From Gavia stellata (taxonomy: Eukaryota; Chordata; Aves; Gaviiformes; Gaviidae), in assembly GCF_030936135.1 (NCBI RefSeq), contig NC_082602.1, positions 3,720,001 to 3,784,000 of the forward strand: 64,000 nucleotides of DNA, in the 5' to 3' direction. How positions within the stretch are numbered: the stretch's first letter is position 1; every line of letters begins with the position of its first letter. The notes beneath the pieces are model-generated. The model was not told the DNA's origin and searched no databases. It was given only the letters and a program-made list of their open reading frames with translations. The translations under genes were made by a program, and so were the position numbers. Positions 1-10,439 of this stretch are shown piece by piece.

Positions 1-224
1 CCTCGCTGGAGCCCGGCTCGGGAGCGCGGCTCAATGTTAACCGTAAAGTTGAAAATAACACCGTTTTTTTTAAACGCGGCGCCTGGAAGCTGCATTTCCG
101 ATTGCGGCGGCCTCGCTTAGGGTCAGCATCGCTGCTTCAGGGACAGCGCGTGCACCTGTGGAAGGAAATGCAGCGCTGTGTTTTTCTCTCCATCCCGAGC
201 GTCCTCGCGGGGAGAAGAAAAGCC

Positions 225-241
225 GTGTGTGTGTGTGTGTG
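225..241. repeat. (GT)n microsatellite
   Basis: About eight uninterrupted GT units immediately left of the hairpin at 251-328. Confidence 0.9.
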
Positions 242-250
242 CTGGGAGCT

Positions 251-328
251 CCCCGGCTGCAGCTGCGAAGGAGCAGCGGGGGCGCGGAGCCCCGCGCCCC
301 CGCTGCTCCTTCGCAGCTGCAGCCGGGG
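251..328. repeat. Perfect 37-bp inverted repeat (hairpin)
   Basis: The left arm is 251-287 and the right arm 292-328, separated by the 4-nt spacer AGCC. The arms are exact reverse complements over all 37 bases and very GC-rich; each contains a GCTGCAGCTGCGAAGGAGC-type core. The structure could be a cruciform-prone palindrome, a fold-back duplication, or a library or assembly artefact. Nothing else marks it as part of a gene or mobile element. Confidence 0.92.
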
Positions 329-529
329 TTGAGTTGTCACTGTCCTTCCTTGCCAACGGCTCTGTGCCCACCCTGCCCGCCTGCCTTCTCCCGGCCGAGA
401 GGAGAGGAAAAACCCAAAAGCAGTGGATGAAAACCGCCTGCCCCGCTCTGCTCCTTGGCCTCCCTCGGGGCAGGGGTTGGGCATCTTCCCCGGAGCCCCA
501 AAATGCTGTTTTGGGGTGGCCGAGGGATG

Positions 530-1690
530 GGGACCGCAGGGTGGGCGTCGCAGGGGGTAGTGGTTGGAGGGTGGGGGATGCAGGGTGGGGACATGGCAGG
601 GACAGAGGATGGAGGATGGGGATAGGGATATGGGATAGGGATTTGGTGGGGATGGAGGGTGAGGGCTGCAGGGTGGGGACACGGCAGGGGTGGGGACACT
701 GCAGGGACAGGGATTGTAGGATGGAGCACAGCAAGGGCAGGGGATGCAGGATCAGGGGACAGGGGACATGGGATGGAGAATGCAGGATGGGGACAGGGCA
801 GGGACTGGGGATGCAGGATGGGGACAGGGTAGGGACTGGGGATGCAGGATGGGGACAGGGTAGGGACTGGGGATGTCGGATGGGGAATTCAGGATGGGGA
901 CAGGGCAGGGACAGGGGACATGGGATGGGGAATGCAGGATGGGGACAGGGGAGGGACCAGGGATGCAGGATGGGGACAGGGCAGGGACCGGGGATGCAGG
1001 ATGGGGACAGAGCAGGGACAGGGGACATGGGATGGGGAATACAGGATGGGGACAGGGGAGGGACAGGGGACATGGGATGGGGAATACAGGATGGGGACAG
1101 GGGAGGGACCGGGGATGCAGGATGGGGACAGGGGAGGGACTGGGGATGTCGGATGGGGAATGCAGGATGGGGACAGGGCAGGGACCGGGGATTCAGGATG
1201 GGGACAGGGCAGGGACGGGGGATGCAGGATGGGGACAGGGCAGGGACAGGGGACATGGGATGGGGAATACAGGATGGGGACAGGGGAGGGACCGGGGATG
1301 CAGAATGGGGACAGGGGAGGGACTGGGGATGTTGGATGGGGAATTCAGGATGGGGACAGGGCAGGGACTGGGGATTCAGGATGGGGACAGGGCAGGGACC
1401 GGGAATTCAGGATGGGGACAGGGCAGGGGCCGGGGATGCAGGATGGGGACAGGGCAGGGGCTGGGGACATGGGATGGGGACATAGGGACTGGGAACGTGG
1501 GACGACGGAAGTGGGATGGGGATGCGGCGGGGATGGGGGGTGCGGGACGGGGACATGGTAGAGAGCAGGGATGCGGGATGAGGGGTGCAGGGTGGGGGTG
1601 TGGCAGGGACAGGGGGTGCGGGATGCGGGGTGAGGACGTGGTGGGGACCAGGGATGCGGGATGGGGACAGGGCAGGGACGGGGGATGCAG
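530..1690. repeat. G-rich minisatellite upstream of SPOCK2
   Basis: This is a degenerate tandem array with a basic unit of about 31 bp built from GGATGGGGACAGGGCAGGGA plus a short tail ending in GGGATGCA. Longer variants carry an inserted GGGACATGGGATGGGGAAT block. It is most regular from about 775 to 1480. The + strand is almost pure purine with frequent runs of four Gs, so G-quadruplex or R-loop formation is plausible. The long open frames across it on both strands (for example 123-1256 minus, 873-2192 plus) are products of the repeat. Confidence 0.9.
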
Positions 1691-1720
1691 GATGGGGACA
1701 GGGGAGGGAGCGGTGCTGCG

Positions 1721-1778
1721 GCCGTGCCGTGCCGTGCCGTGCCGTGCCGTGCCGTGCCGTGCCGTGCCGTGCCGTGCC
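1721..1778. repeat. (GCCGT)n pentanucleotide array
   Basis: About eleven uninterrupted GCCGT units end some 195 bp before the SPOCK2 start codon. They therefore lie in or next to the SPOCK2 promoter or 5' UTR, directly after the minisatellite. Confidence 0.95.
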
Positions 1779-1972
1779 GGCGGCTCCCCCGCCCCGGTGC
1801 CGGCGCGCAGGTGCGGCGGGCGCGGCGGAGGCCCCGCCCCGGCCCTCCCGCCGGTGCCGCCCGGTGCCGCCCCGCGGCCGCACTCGCCGCCGGCGCCTCC
1901 CCGCGCGCACCGCACCGCACCGCACCGCTCCGCTCCCGCCGCGCCGCCCGCTCCCCCCGGCGCTGCGGCAGC

Positions 1973-4900
1973 ATGCGGGGCTGCGGCGGGCGCCGCGCCC
2001 TGCTGGCCCTGCTGGCCCTGCTCCTGCCCGCCGCCGCCGCCGGGCCCGGGCCCGCCGCCGGCCCCGCCACCGGCCCCGGCCCCGCCGCGGCGGGGGAGAG
2101 CCCCGGCAATTTCATGGAGGACGAGCAGTGGCTCTCCTCCATCTCCCAGTACGGCGGCAGGATCAAGCACTGGAACCGCTTCCGAGACGTGAGTCCGCGC
2201 CGGCGGCGGGGGGGCACGGGGGGGGGTGGGGGCAGACGGGACGCGCCGCCGGGCACCGGGAGCCCCCTCCCCGCCCTCCCCGCCCCGCCGCTGCGGCTGC
2301 CGCAGCACGGCCCGGCCCCGGCCCCACCGCAGGCGGCCGGGGATGCTCGGCGCTGCCCGCATCCCGCTGCCCGCATCCCGCTGCCCGCATCCCGCATCCC
2401 GCCCGCCGCGGCCGTGGGCGGCTGCCGGTACCCGGGGGATGCTCCCCAACGCCCGGGCGCCCGGTGCCACCGTGCCCAGCGCCGGGGCTGGCGCGGCTGA
2501 TGCCACGGCCAGGGCTTGACGCCGAAGCCAACCTCGCCGGGGCCCTGGGGGTGCTGTCCCCCGCGCCCCCTCCCCAGGCAGCACGCCGGGGCCCGGGCGG
2601 AGGCACGGGCAGGCCCTGCCCGCCCGTTGCGGGCGGCGGGGAGGGCTCCGCCGTGGCCTCGGCCCCTCGGGGACAGCCCCGCGCGGGTCGCGGCACGGGC
2701 GTCCTCCCGCACTCCCGCCCCCCCGGGCCCCGCGGGGTGCCGCAGCCGGGGCCGGCCCTGGCTCGGGGCGGGGGGGGGCCCCCGGGGACGGGGCGGGGGT
2801 GCGGGGCTGCCGGCGCGGTGAGCTGGCGCATTCGGCCGGGGACCCAAACCCCCCTCGCTTTTACGCAGCCCTTCCTAACAACGGCCCTCGGCAGCACCCG
2901 CTTCCAGCCCTTAATTTCACGGGGCGGTCGGGGCTTTTTTCCGGGGCTCCTTTCACACCCCTACCCCCCACCTTACCCCCGGCTCGTGTCCTCCGGGGTG
3001 GGTGCACGGCGCTGCACCCCCGGCCCGGCCTGGCCGGGGGGACCTGCGGCAGCCCAGCGGGGAGGGGGCACCCACCGAGCCGCCCCCCTGCCCGAGCCGG
3101 TCCCTCCGGTCTTTGTTCAAAGGCGCTCGGGTTCACCTTGGCAGCAAGGATGCGCCGCCGGGAGATGTGCCCCACCACAGGCAGGGCGGGGGGCACCGCT
3201 GCCCCCCCCAAATAAACCGGTTAGGGAGACAGAGGGTGGGCGAGGGTGCGAAGGACGGGGCAAACGCCTCCCCGGAGACCCCCGCCAGCACCGTACCCGG
3301 CTGGCCAACCCCACCGCCGGGCACCTGCGGCCTCGGCCGGCTGCGGATGCTCAAGGGGGAAGCACGTGTGAACGTGCCCCCGCCACTCTGGGCACCCCCC
3401 GGAGGGGTTCGGGGCCGGGAGCCCCCCATCCCTGGGTGCTGGCGGCACCCCGCTAGCAGCACACGAGGAGCCCGCCCGGCTGTGCCACCACCACCAGAGC
3501 TGCCAGGCCGGGGGGGCTGCGGCCCTGCCGGCGGTTCACGCGGATTAATAAGCAAATCCCGTGGATTTGTGGGGTTTTCGGCCCAGCGGCACTGGTGGGG
3601 GGAGCGTGACCCACCGTGCGGCAGGGAGGAGGCCGGTGGCCGTGCCGAAAGCCACACGCCGCAGGGAGCTGCCGGCCGCCGCAGTGTTACTAATCACGGC
3701 ACGGGAACGCGGGCTATCGATTGCGGTGCGAACGTCGCCACGCCGGAGCGAGAGACATCCCCTCCGGAGCTGCCTCCCGTGACTCTGCTTCGAGCTGCCA
3801 TCCAAAACCCTCCCCGGGGCGGCAGCGATGCTCCTGCCTTGTTCTCGCCAAACCCACCCCAGAGCATCCCACGGGGCGAGCGATGCCGCCTGCCGGGAGG
3901 GTTTGCGTCCCCATCGCTCCCCCCACCCCCGGGATGCTTTTGGGGCCCCAGGGGAGCAGCTCTGCCTCCCCAGGCAGCGACATCCATCTTAACCCCCTCC
4001 CTCCGGCCTCGCTGTTGAAAAACCGGGGCGGCAGCACGAGGACCGTCACCCCCACGAGGATCCTGGCGGGGCCTCCCAGGGGCTTCCTCACCCCCATCCC
4101 TATTTCCAGCCCCCCATCCCTCCCTGCCTTTCCCAGCTTGCCGAGGGGTGACGGGGAAAGGTTTTATCCTGCGTAAAGGCTCTCCAGGAATACAGCTGTA
4201 GAGCCAGAGGTGGGGGGCATCTTGGCGGTGGGCACTGGTGGCATCTGGGGGCTGGTGATGGGAGTGTTGGGCGGCTCAGCAGGTTGGGGTGCCCAACTGG
4301 CACAGGGTGCCCGTCCCCGTGGGCTGGGGCCGGGAGCAGGGGGTTTCGGGCTGCCCCGAGGCTGACCGCAGACGCGCTCACTCTCTCTTCCTCTCTTTTT
4401 CGGTGTCGGCCGGGCCATCTCGCCGCGGCGCTGCCAGGAGGTGGAGGTGAGCGTCGAGGGGCTGCCGGTGCTGCCTCGCCCTGGCAGCACCCCGCTTTGG
4501 GGGGAGGCTGCTCCCCACCCCTGCTTGCTCCCCTCCCGGCGTGGGGGGGTCCGGGGTGGGGGGTGTGTGTGGGGTGCACATGTGTGCAGGGGGAGCCTCT
4601 CCGGGCCGGTGGCCCCGGCTGGGATGGTGGCACGCCTGGCCCAGTGTCACCTCTCCCACCGCCTGCGCTCATCCAGGCTCTCCCCCCTTTGCAGGACGAC
4701 TACATCAAGAGCTGGGAGGACAACCAGCCGGGGGATGAAGGTACCGCAGCGATGGGTTTGGGATGGGGCACAGAGGGCTCAGTGACAGCCGGCACGGAGT
4801 GGGGGACACTTTTTGCCCGCACCCCCCCCTCCCCAGGCTTTTCCCTTCCGGCTGAGAGCAGCGGTTGGGGCCGGTGCGTGCCGGGAAGCGGCAGCTGGTG

Positions 4901-7202
4901 CTGAGGCGGCCGCCCAGCTGCAGCCTGAATGGCGCTTTGTGCCGGGCTGGCCGGCGGCCAGCGCTGCCGGGGCTCCCCCGGGGGGGTCCCCGCCTGCCCC
5001 CCGCCTGCCCCGGCCCCTCTCTGCCCCCCCAGCCCTGGACACCACCAAGGACCCCTGCCAGAAGGTGAAGTGCAGCCGGCACAAGGTGTGCGTGGCGCAG
5101 GGCTACCAGCGCGCCATGTGCATCAGCCGCAAGAAGCTGGAGCACAGGTAGGAGGGCGGCGGGGCCGGGGCCGAGCTGGTGGTGGGGGGCCAAGCTGGGG
5201 GCTCAGCACCGTCCCCCCCGCCCCGCGCCTCTCGCCCTGCGCAGGATCAAGCCGCTGGGCACCAAGGGGCACGGGGGCTGCAAGCCCTGCCACACCGCCC
5301 CACTCGCCGCCGTCTGCGGCTCCGACGGCCACACCTACAGCTCAGCGGTAAGGACGGTGGCACCTCACCATGGGGAGAGGGACACCGGGCTGTGTCCCCC
5401 CCACCTGCCAACATCCCGCTGCCGCCCCACAGTGCAAGCTGGAGCAGCAGGCGTGCCTGGCCAGCAAGCAGCTGACGGTGCGGTGCGAGGGGCAGTGCCC
5501 CTGCCCGACCCCGCACGGTCCCACCGGTGACAGCAAGCAAGGTGGGTGGGATGGGGGGCACCGGGGGGGGCATCTCCAAGCCCTGCCTGACCTGACGCCA
5601 CCCTCCTGGACCCCCCCACAGAGCCGTGCACCGGGCAGGACCTGGCCGATCTGGGTGACCGCCTGCGCGACTGGTTCCAGCTCCTGCGGGAGAACGCCAA
5701 GCAGAACGGCTCCGGTGGCCTCCCCGCCAGCCCCGCCACCGGTATGTGTCCCTGCCGCGTGGGGAGGGGGACACGGTGTGCTCGCCCTGGTTTGGGGGGG
5801 GGCCGGGCAGCCACGGGCCGCATCCTGCCTCGCAGCGCTGGAGAGGAGCGTGGCGGCCAGCTGCAAGGAGGCGGTGGGGTGGATGTTCGCCCGGCTGGAC
5901 ACGAGCGGGGATCTCTTCCTGGAGACGGCCGAGCTGGCCGCCATCAACCTGGACAAGTACGAGGTGTGCATCCGCGCCTTCTTCAACTCCTGCGACACCT
6001 CCAAGGACGGCCGCGTCTCCGCGCCCGAGTGGTGCTTCTGCTTCTGGAGGGAAAGTGCGTCGCGCCGGGGCGGGGGGGGCGCGTGCTTTTGGGGGGGTTG
6101 GTGCTGTGGGGATGGGGGTTGTACACTGTGGGGTCGGGGGGATGCACAGCGCAGGGTTGGAGGGAATGCATGCCATGGGGTCACGGGGCATCCGTGCTGT
6201 GGGGTTTGGTTGGGGGGGGATGCTTGCCATGGGAGGATGTACACTGGGGGGTCTGGGGGGACACAAATCATGGGGCGGGTGGGGGGGGGGCGATGCATGC
6301 CATGGGATGTACACCATGGGGTTGGGGGGGATGCACACCTTGCAGGGGCTGCATGCCATGGGATTTGGGGGGATGCACACTGCAGGGTCATGGGGAACAC
6401 ATTCTGTGGGATTTGGGGGGGCTGCAAACTGCGGGGGGGGGCAGGGGGTGTGCACACTGTGGGGTCAGGAGGACGCACACTACGGGTTGGGGGATGCACG
6501 CCGGGGGGGGGGCAGACATGCTGCAGCAATGGGGGGGACGCATGCCATGGGCTCAGGGGACACCCGCCATGGGGGGGGCTGTGTGCCCACCCTAAGAGCG
6601 GTGTGTGGGGGTGCTGCAGAGCCGCCCTGTCTCAGGGAGCTGGAGAAGATCCAGATCCAAGAAGCAGCCAAAAAAAAGCCGGGTGAGTGGGGGGTCCCGG
6701 GGCCCCTGTCCCCCGGCAGAGCCCTGCACGGCCGCGCTGGGGAGGGACGGGGATGAGGACGGGGAGCTCCGCGGGGGGCTCTGGCACTGCACGTGTTTGG
6801 GGGGGGCGGGGGGGTCATCGCTTCCCCGCAGGCACCTTCATCCCCAGCTGCGATGAGGACGGGTACTACCGGCGGGCGCAGTGTGAGCCGGGCGGCGGGG
6901 AGTGCTGGTGCGTGGACCAGCACGGCGTCGAGCTGACGGGCACCCGTGGCCGTGGCAGCCCTGACTGCGGTGAGCGCCGGTGGGGAGCCCCCCGCCCGGG
7001 AAGGGGGCCGCAGCCCCAGGACCCGGTCGTGAGCCTCTGCCCCTCGCCCCCCGCAGAGGAGGCGGCGGGGTTTTCGGGTGACTTCGGGAGCAGCGTGGGC
7101 TGGGAGGACGAGGAGGAGAAGGAACCGGAGGAGGCAGGCGAGGAAGGCGAGGAAGAGGAGGGCGAAGCAGGCGAGGGTGACGACGGCGGCTACATCTGGT
7201 AG
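1973..7202 (+). CDS. SPOCK2: Testican-2, secreted calcium-binding proteoglycan
   Basis: Testican-2 is an extracellular-matrix heparan/chondroitin sulfate proteoglycan. Coding exons: 1973-2188, 4438-4446, 4695-4740, 5033-5147, 5245-5347, 5433-5541, 5622-5741, 5836-6054, 6620-6682, 6832-6969, 7057-7202. All have GT-AG borders and compatible phases, giving 427 aa (human about 424). Residues 1-23 form a leucine/alanine signal peptide. A conserved N-terminal block (NFMEDEQWLSSISQYGGRI) follows. Next comes a follistatin/Kazal-like cysteine region (about 95-190, CGSDGHTY), then a SPARC-type calcium module with two EF-hand loops (DTSGDLFLETAE, DTSKDGRVSAPEW). A thyroglobulin type-1 domain with CWCV (about 315-380) is followed by an acidic Glu-rich tail with Ser-Gly glycosaminoglycan sites, ending GGYIW. 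The ATG follows a GC-rich leader. SPOCK1 and SPOCK3 are the alternatives, but the tail and N-terminus fit SPOCK2 best. Confidence 0.95.
4438..4446 (+). other. SPOCK2: 9-nt microexon of SPOCK2 (Glu-Val-Glu)
   Basis: Exon 1 ends in frame at ...RFRD and the exon at 4695 begins DDYIKSW. The human protein as I remember it reads RFRDEVEDDYIKSW. Only GAGGTGGAG at 4438-4446 supplies the missing EVE. It is preceded by a long pyrimidine tract and CAG (4381-4437) and followed directly by GTGAGC. Such a short exon is invisible to ordinary ORF searches. Confidence 0.88.
6105..6600 (+). repeat. Degenerate G-rich tandem repeat in SPOCK2 intron 8
   Basis: Loosely repeated blocks of roughly 25-35 bp contain GCATGCCATGGGG and GGGGGGATGCACACT. 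They fill nearly the whole intron between the exons ending at 6054 and starting at 6620. Apparent reading frames crossing it are repeat artefacts. Confidence 0.75.
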
Positions 7203-7471
7203 AGGAGCAGGAGAGCTCGGCGGGTGGCACGGCCGGGTGGCAGCCCCCCAGCTGGGGGTCCCTGTGACCCTCCCCACCGCCAGCGTGGCATGGGGTGGGT
7301 GCATACCCCCCGGCCCTGCACGGGACGGGGCGTCAGGGTGCTCGCCTGGGGAGGGGGAGAGTGGGGCAGGGGGCCACGCTTGTGCGAATTCGAGCTTTTT
7401 TTTTTTTTTTGGGGTAGAGCCTTGTAGGCCTAGTGTGCTGCTGTGTGGTCTTCAACTGGGCAAACGGCGCT

Positions 7472-7620
7472 AATAAAAGAGGGAAAAAAAGGAAAAAAAA
7501 CCACCAACCCATAAAACCCCCATAGATAAGCTGCCCCCCCCACCCCACATCCCCTCCCCTCCCGTGCTGTGCTTGTGCGGCCGCCCCGGCCCCGGCGTTG
7601 TGTAGCGGCTGTGAAATAAA
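7472..7620 (+). terminator. SPOCK2: SPOCK2 polyadenylation signals
   Basis: Two AATAAA hexamers lie downstream of the stop at 7202, at 7472-7477 and 7615-7620. The second is followed by a GT-rich stretch (CCCGTGCTGTGTC), as expected of a cleavage site near 7640. The 3' UTR would be about 270-430 nt. Confidence 0.75.
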
Positions 7621-7639
7621 TACCCCGTGCTGTGTCAAA

Positions 7640-8427
7640 TGCTCGCCCGCCCTTTCCTCCCCTCCGACACCCCCCCATCCCCACCTGCACCCGTCGGCCC
7701 TATGGGGGTGTGTGGGGGGGGGCATCCCCCCCATGGGGTCATTCCCACAGTGGGGGACAGGGATGCTGGTGGTGCACTGCTGCTACTGCCCCGGGTAGGG
7801 TGGGGGGGGGTAGAGGTGTGGGGTGCCCCCTCCCCCCAGTGCCCCTGAGTTTGGTCCCCACACTTGGCTGACATGGGGCTGGAGGTGACACATCCCCCCA
7901 TCGCCATAGGTCCCAGCTCCAAGAAGGTCCTGGAGACCGCCCCCCCCACCCTGTGCTTCCCCCCCATAGTGACCCAGAGCACCCCTCTTGCCCCATGACC
8001 CACCCCAGCCCTTGACAAGGATCCCCCCCCCCCCCAGTCAGTGTGCAGTTGCCTCCCATGTGCGGGCTCACCCCCAAACCAGCTTCCAGACACCCCCATA
8101 CCTCGGGCCGGGGGGGTGAACCACAGCGCCTCCTGCCCAGGGAGGGGCTGGCGCCCACCACCCACGTCCCACGCACGCAGGGAAGGGTGCACCCACCACC
8201 CACTCACCCCCCCCAGCCGCTCGGCACCACAGGACACCACGGCCTCAACTCACAGCATTTAAGGCTCCGGGGGGAAAACAAAACCAAAACAACCCCCCAA
8301 CCCACCCCCCAGTTTGGGGGTGCCAGCAGCTGGCAAAGGCACTGCACCGCGTTCCGCCCCCACCACCCCAGGACGCCCACCCTCCGCCGGCCCCGTGGGG
8401 TCCAGGTGCTCGGCTCCCCCCCTGGGG
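7640..8427. other. Convergent SPOCK2/TYSND1 3' interval
   Basis: This is about 790 bp between the probable SPOCK2 3' end and the TYSND1 stop. It is rich in C or G runs and contains no recognisable exon. The TYSND1 3' UTR must lie here, but I see no canonical AATAAA on the minus strand, so its end is unknown. No AIFM2 coding sequence is visible. Confidence 0.5.
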
Positions 8428-10257
8428 TCAGAGCTTGCTGGGGGGCCCCTGCGGGGGTCCCGGCTGCCGCTGGAGCCTCCATGCTGCCCGCACCTCCTCG
8501 CTCGCCTGGTTGAGCGTGGCGAAGGCCTTGGGGTCGCCGGTGCGACGGTAGCGCGCGATGGGGGGCTGCAGGACGGTGATGGGGACGCAGAAGTTGAGGT
8601 GGGGGTAGGTGGCCCCCGCGCCGGTGTCCCGCGTGTTGCTGGCCACAATCCCTGGCAGGGAGAGGAGCGGTGCCCCCGTCACCCCGGGGACACCCATGGG
8701 ACCCCCCCCCACCCGCGGGGAAGCCCCTAGCTTACCCAGGAGGCGTCCGCTGCGGGAGGAGACGAGGGGGCCACCGCTGGAGCCCCCGTGGACGGCACAG
8801 GTGGTCTGCAGCATGACGGGGCGCCCGGCCACCGCCACCACGGCCGAGAGGATCCCCGCCGTCACCGAGGGGCCGCACGCCCGCCCCAGCGCCCCGAAGC
8901 CCACCACGCTCACCTCCTCTCCTGGGGTGGGGGGGAGGCGGGAGGTCGGTTCTGGGGGGGGGGGTGAGACCCCACCCCCCAGCGCCCCACATGTCCGTGT
9001 CCCCCCCGGCTTCTTACCTGGGAGGAAGGTGTCCGCCAGGCGCGGGGGGACGAAACCCGGCACGCTCTCCTCCAGCTCCACCACCGCCACGTCGAAGGGG
9101 GACGACTCCTCGGTGGCGAACACCACGTGCCCCCCGAGGACGGTGGCAGCCCTAAGGACACGGCACACGAGATGTCATGGCGGGGGGACACAGGGTGGGG
9201 GGACAAGCTGGGGAACACGAGGTGAAGAGACAAGCTGGGGAACACGCGGCTGCACTCACCCGGGGCTGGGCGCCGGGGTCACACGGAGCGGGACACCCGC
9301 CTCCACCACGTGCCGGCAGGTGAGGAGCAGCCGTGGGGCCAGCAGCACCCCCGAGCCCCACGCCGCCCCACACTCCACCAACGCCACCCACGCCAGCGGG
9401 TCCTGCCCGCCTCCCGCCCGCGCCGCGCCCGGCGGCACCGGCGGCACCGCGACCCCGGCTTCGTCCAGGACGCCGGCGCTGCTGCGCAGGATGGCGGCGA
9501 GGGAGCAGAGCAGGGTGAGCCCGACCCACTCGGCGCCCTTCCAGCAGAAGGAGGCGGCGATGACGGCCACCAAGCGGGGCCCGGCGGGCGAGGGCAGGAA
9601 GGCGCCGCCGCCCTCGGTGCCGGGCAGGCAGCGCGCGTCGGTCAGGATGAGGGCGTTCTCCTCCCCGGCCAGGTTGCTCACCACCCCTCTGCTCAGGGTG
9701 TTGAGGAAGAGGTCGGGGCAGAGGGCGCCGAAGGGGGAGCCGCAGGCCAGCAGCCCCTCGCCCTTGCGCAGGCAGCCGGCCTCCGCCCGGGCCGTCCAGC
9801 CGCCGCCGGGGCGGTCGAGGCCGGGCACCCGCAGCCAGGCGAACCAGTGCAGGGCCGCCGCCTCGTCCCCCGCCGCCTCCCCGCCGAAGCGCCACGGCTC
9901 CGCCGGGCCGAAGGCCCGCGCCAGAGCCCGCCGGAAGGCCCCGCAGGGCACCAGGGCCAGGAGCCGGGCCTCGTGCCGCCGCGGCGCCGCCGGGGCCTCG
10001 AGGCCGGGGGCCGGGGGCTGCAGCACGAGGAGGCGCGGGCGGGGCCGGAGGGCGTCGGGCGGCAGGGCGCGGGGCCGCGCCCAGGCGGCGGGGCCGTCGG
10101 GCAGGAAGGGGGCGAAGACGGCGGCCTGGCACAGCACCAGCCCGGGGCTGCGGCTCAGCACCACCCCGCTGCAGCTGCAGGGGCCGGCGGCCGCCGCCTC
10201 GGGGCCGTCGGGCGGGCCGCAGGCGCTGACCACGCAGCAGGCCTGCTCCTCCGCCAT
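8428..10257 (-). CDS. TYSND1: Peroxisomal leader-peptide-processing serine protease
   Basis: TYSND1 is a peroxisomal-matrix trypsin-like protease. In mammals it processes PTS1/PTS2 enzymes such as thiolase, ACOX1 and SCP2, and itself. Coding exons on the minus strand: 10257-9260, 9151-9018, 8921-8736, 8651-8428, giving 513 aa (human 566). The catalytic triad reads His316 (LLTCRHVVEAG), Asp353 (PFDVAVVEL) and Ser426 (GGSSGGPLV). The protein ends in SKL-stop, a canonical peroxisomal targeting signal. The start MAEEQACC was chosen because it has a GCC context (GCCATGGCG) and no in-frame ATG lies just upstream. The long first exon is extremely GC-rich and looks compact compared with mammals. It converges on SPOCK2 and lies downstream of SAR1A on the same strand. 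Confidence 0.94.
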
Positions 10258-10300
10258 GGCGGCGGCCGCGGGGCGGGCCGCGGGCAGCGCCGGGGCGGTG

Positions 10301-10330
10301 CAACGCAACGCAACGCAACGCAACGCAACG
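10301..10330. repeat. (CAACG)6 pentanucleotide array
   Basis: Six perfect CAACG units (CGTTG on the gene strand) start 44 nt upstream of the TYSND1 ATG. They therefore probably lie in its 5' UTR or core promoter. Confidence 0.95.
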
Positions 10331-10394
10331 GAAGGCGGCGCAGCGCACCCCGCTGCCCGGCGCGGCGCCCCCTCCCGCCCCGCCCCTCTCGCCT

Positions 10395-10432
10395 ATTGGC
10401 TGCGGCGGGGCCTCGCGCCTTCTCCCCATTGG
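10395..10432 (-). promoter_or_regulatory. TYSND1: Paired CCAAT boxes of the TYSND1 promoter
   Basis: Two ATTGG motifs on the + strand (10395-10399 and 10428-10432) read as CCAAT on the gene strand. They are 33 bp apart and about 140 and 170 nt upstream of the ATG, within a CpG-rich, TATA-less island. This matches NF-Y-type housekeeping promoters. Factor binding is inferred. Confidence 0.6.
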
Positions 10433-10439
10433 CGGCGGG

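Larger units (their letters stand above)
1..529. other. Gene-free left flank upstream of SPOCK2
   Basis: No coding region was recognised here. The stretch starts with ordinary mixed sequence, passes a short GT microsatellite (225-241) and a perfect hairpin (251-328), and then grades into the G-rich minisatellite. Open frames crossing it on both strands are low complexity and continue into repeats, so I do not treat them as genes. Confidence 0.6.

Noticed and set aside
123-2192. Very long open frames on both strands, rich in Pro-Cys-Pro-His or Gly-Trp-Gly repeats
   Set aside because: They coincide exactly with the G-rich minisatellite, are open in several frames on both strands, and have no domain or start context.
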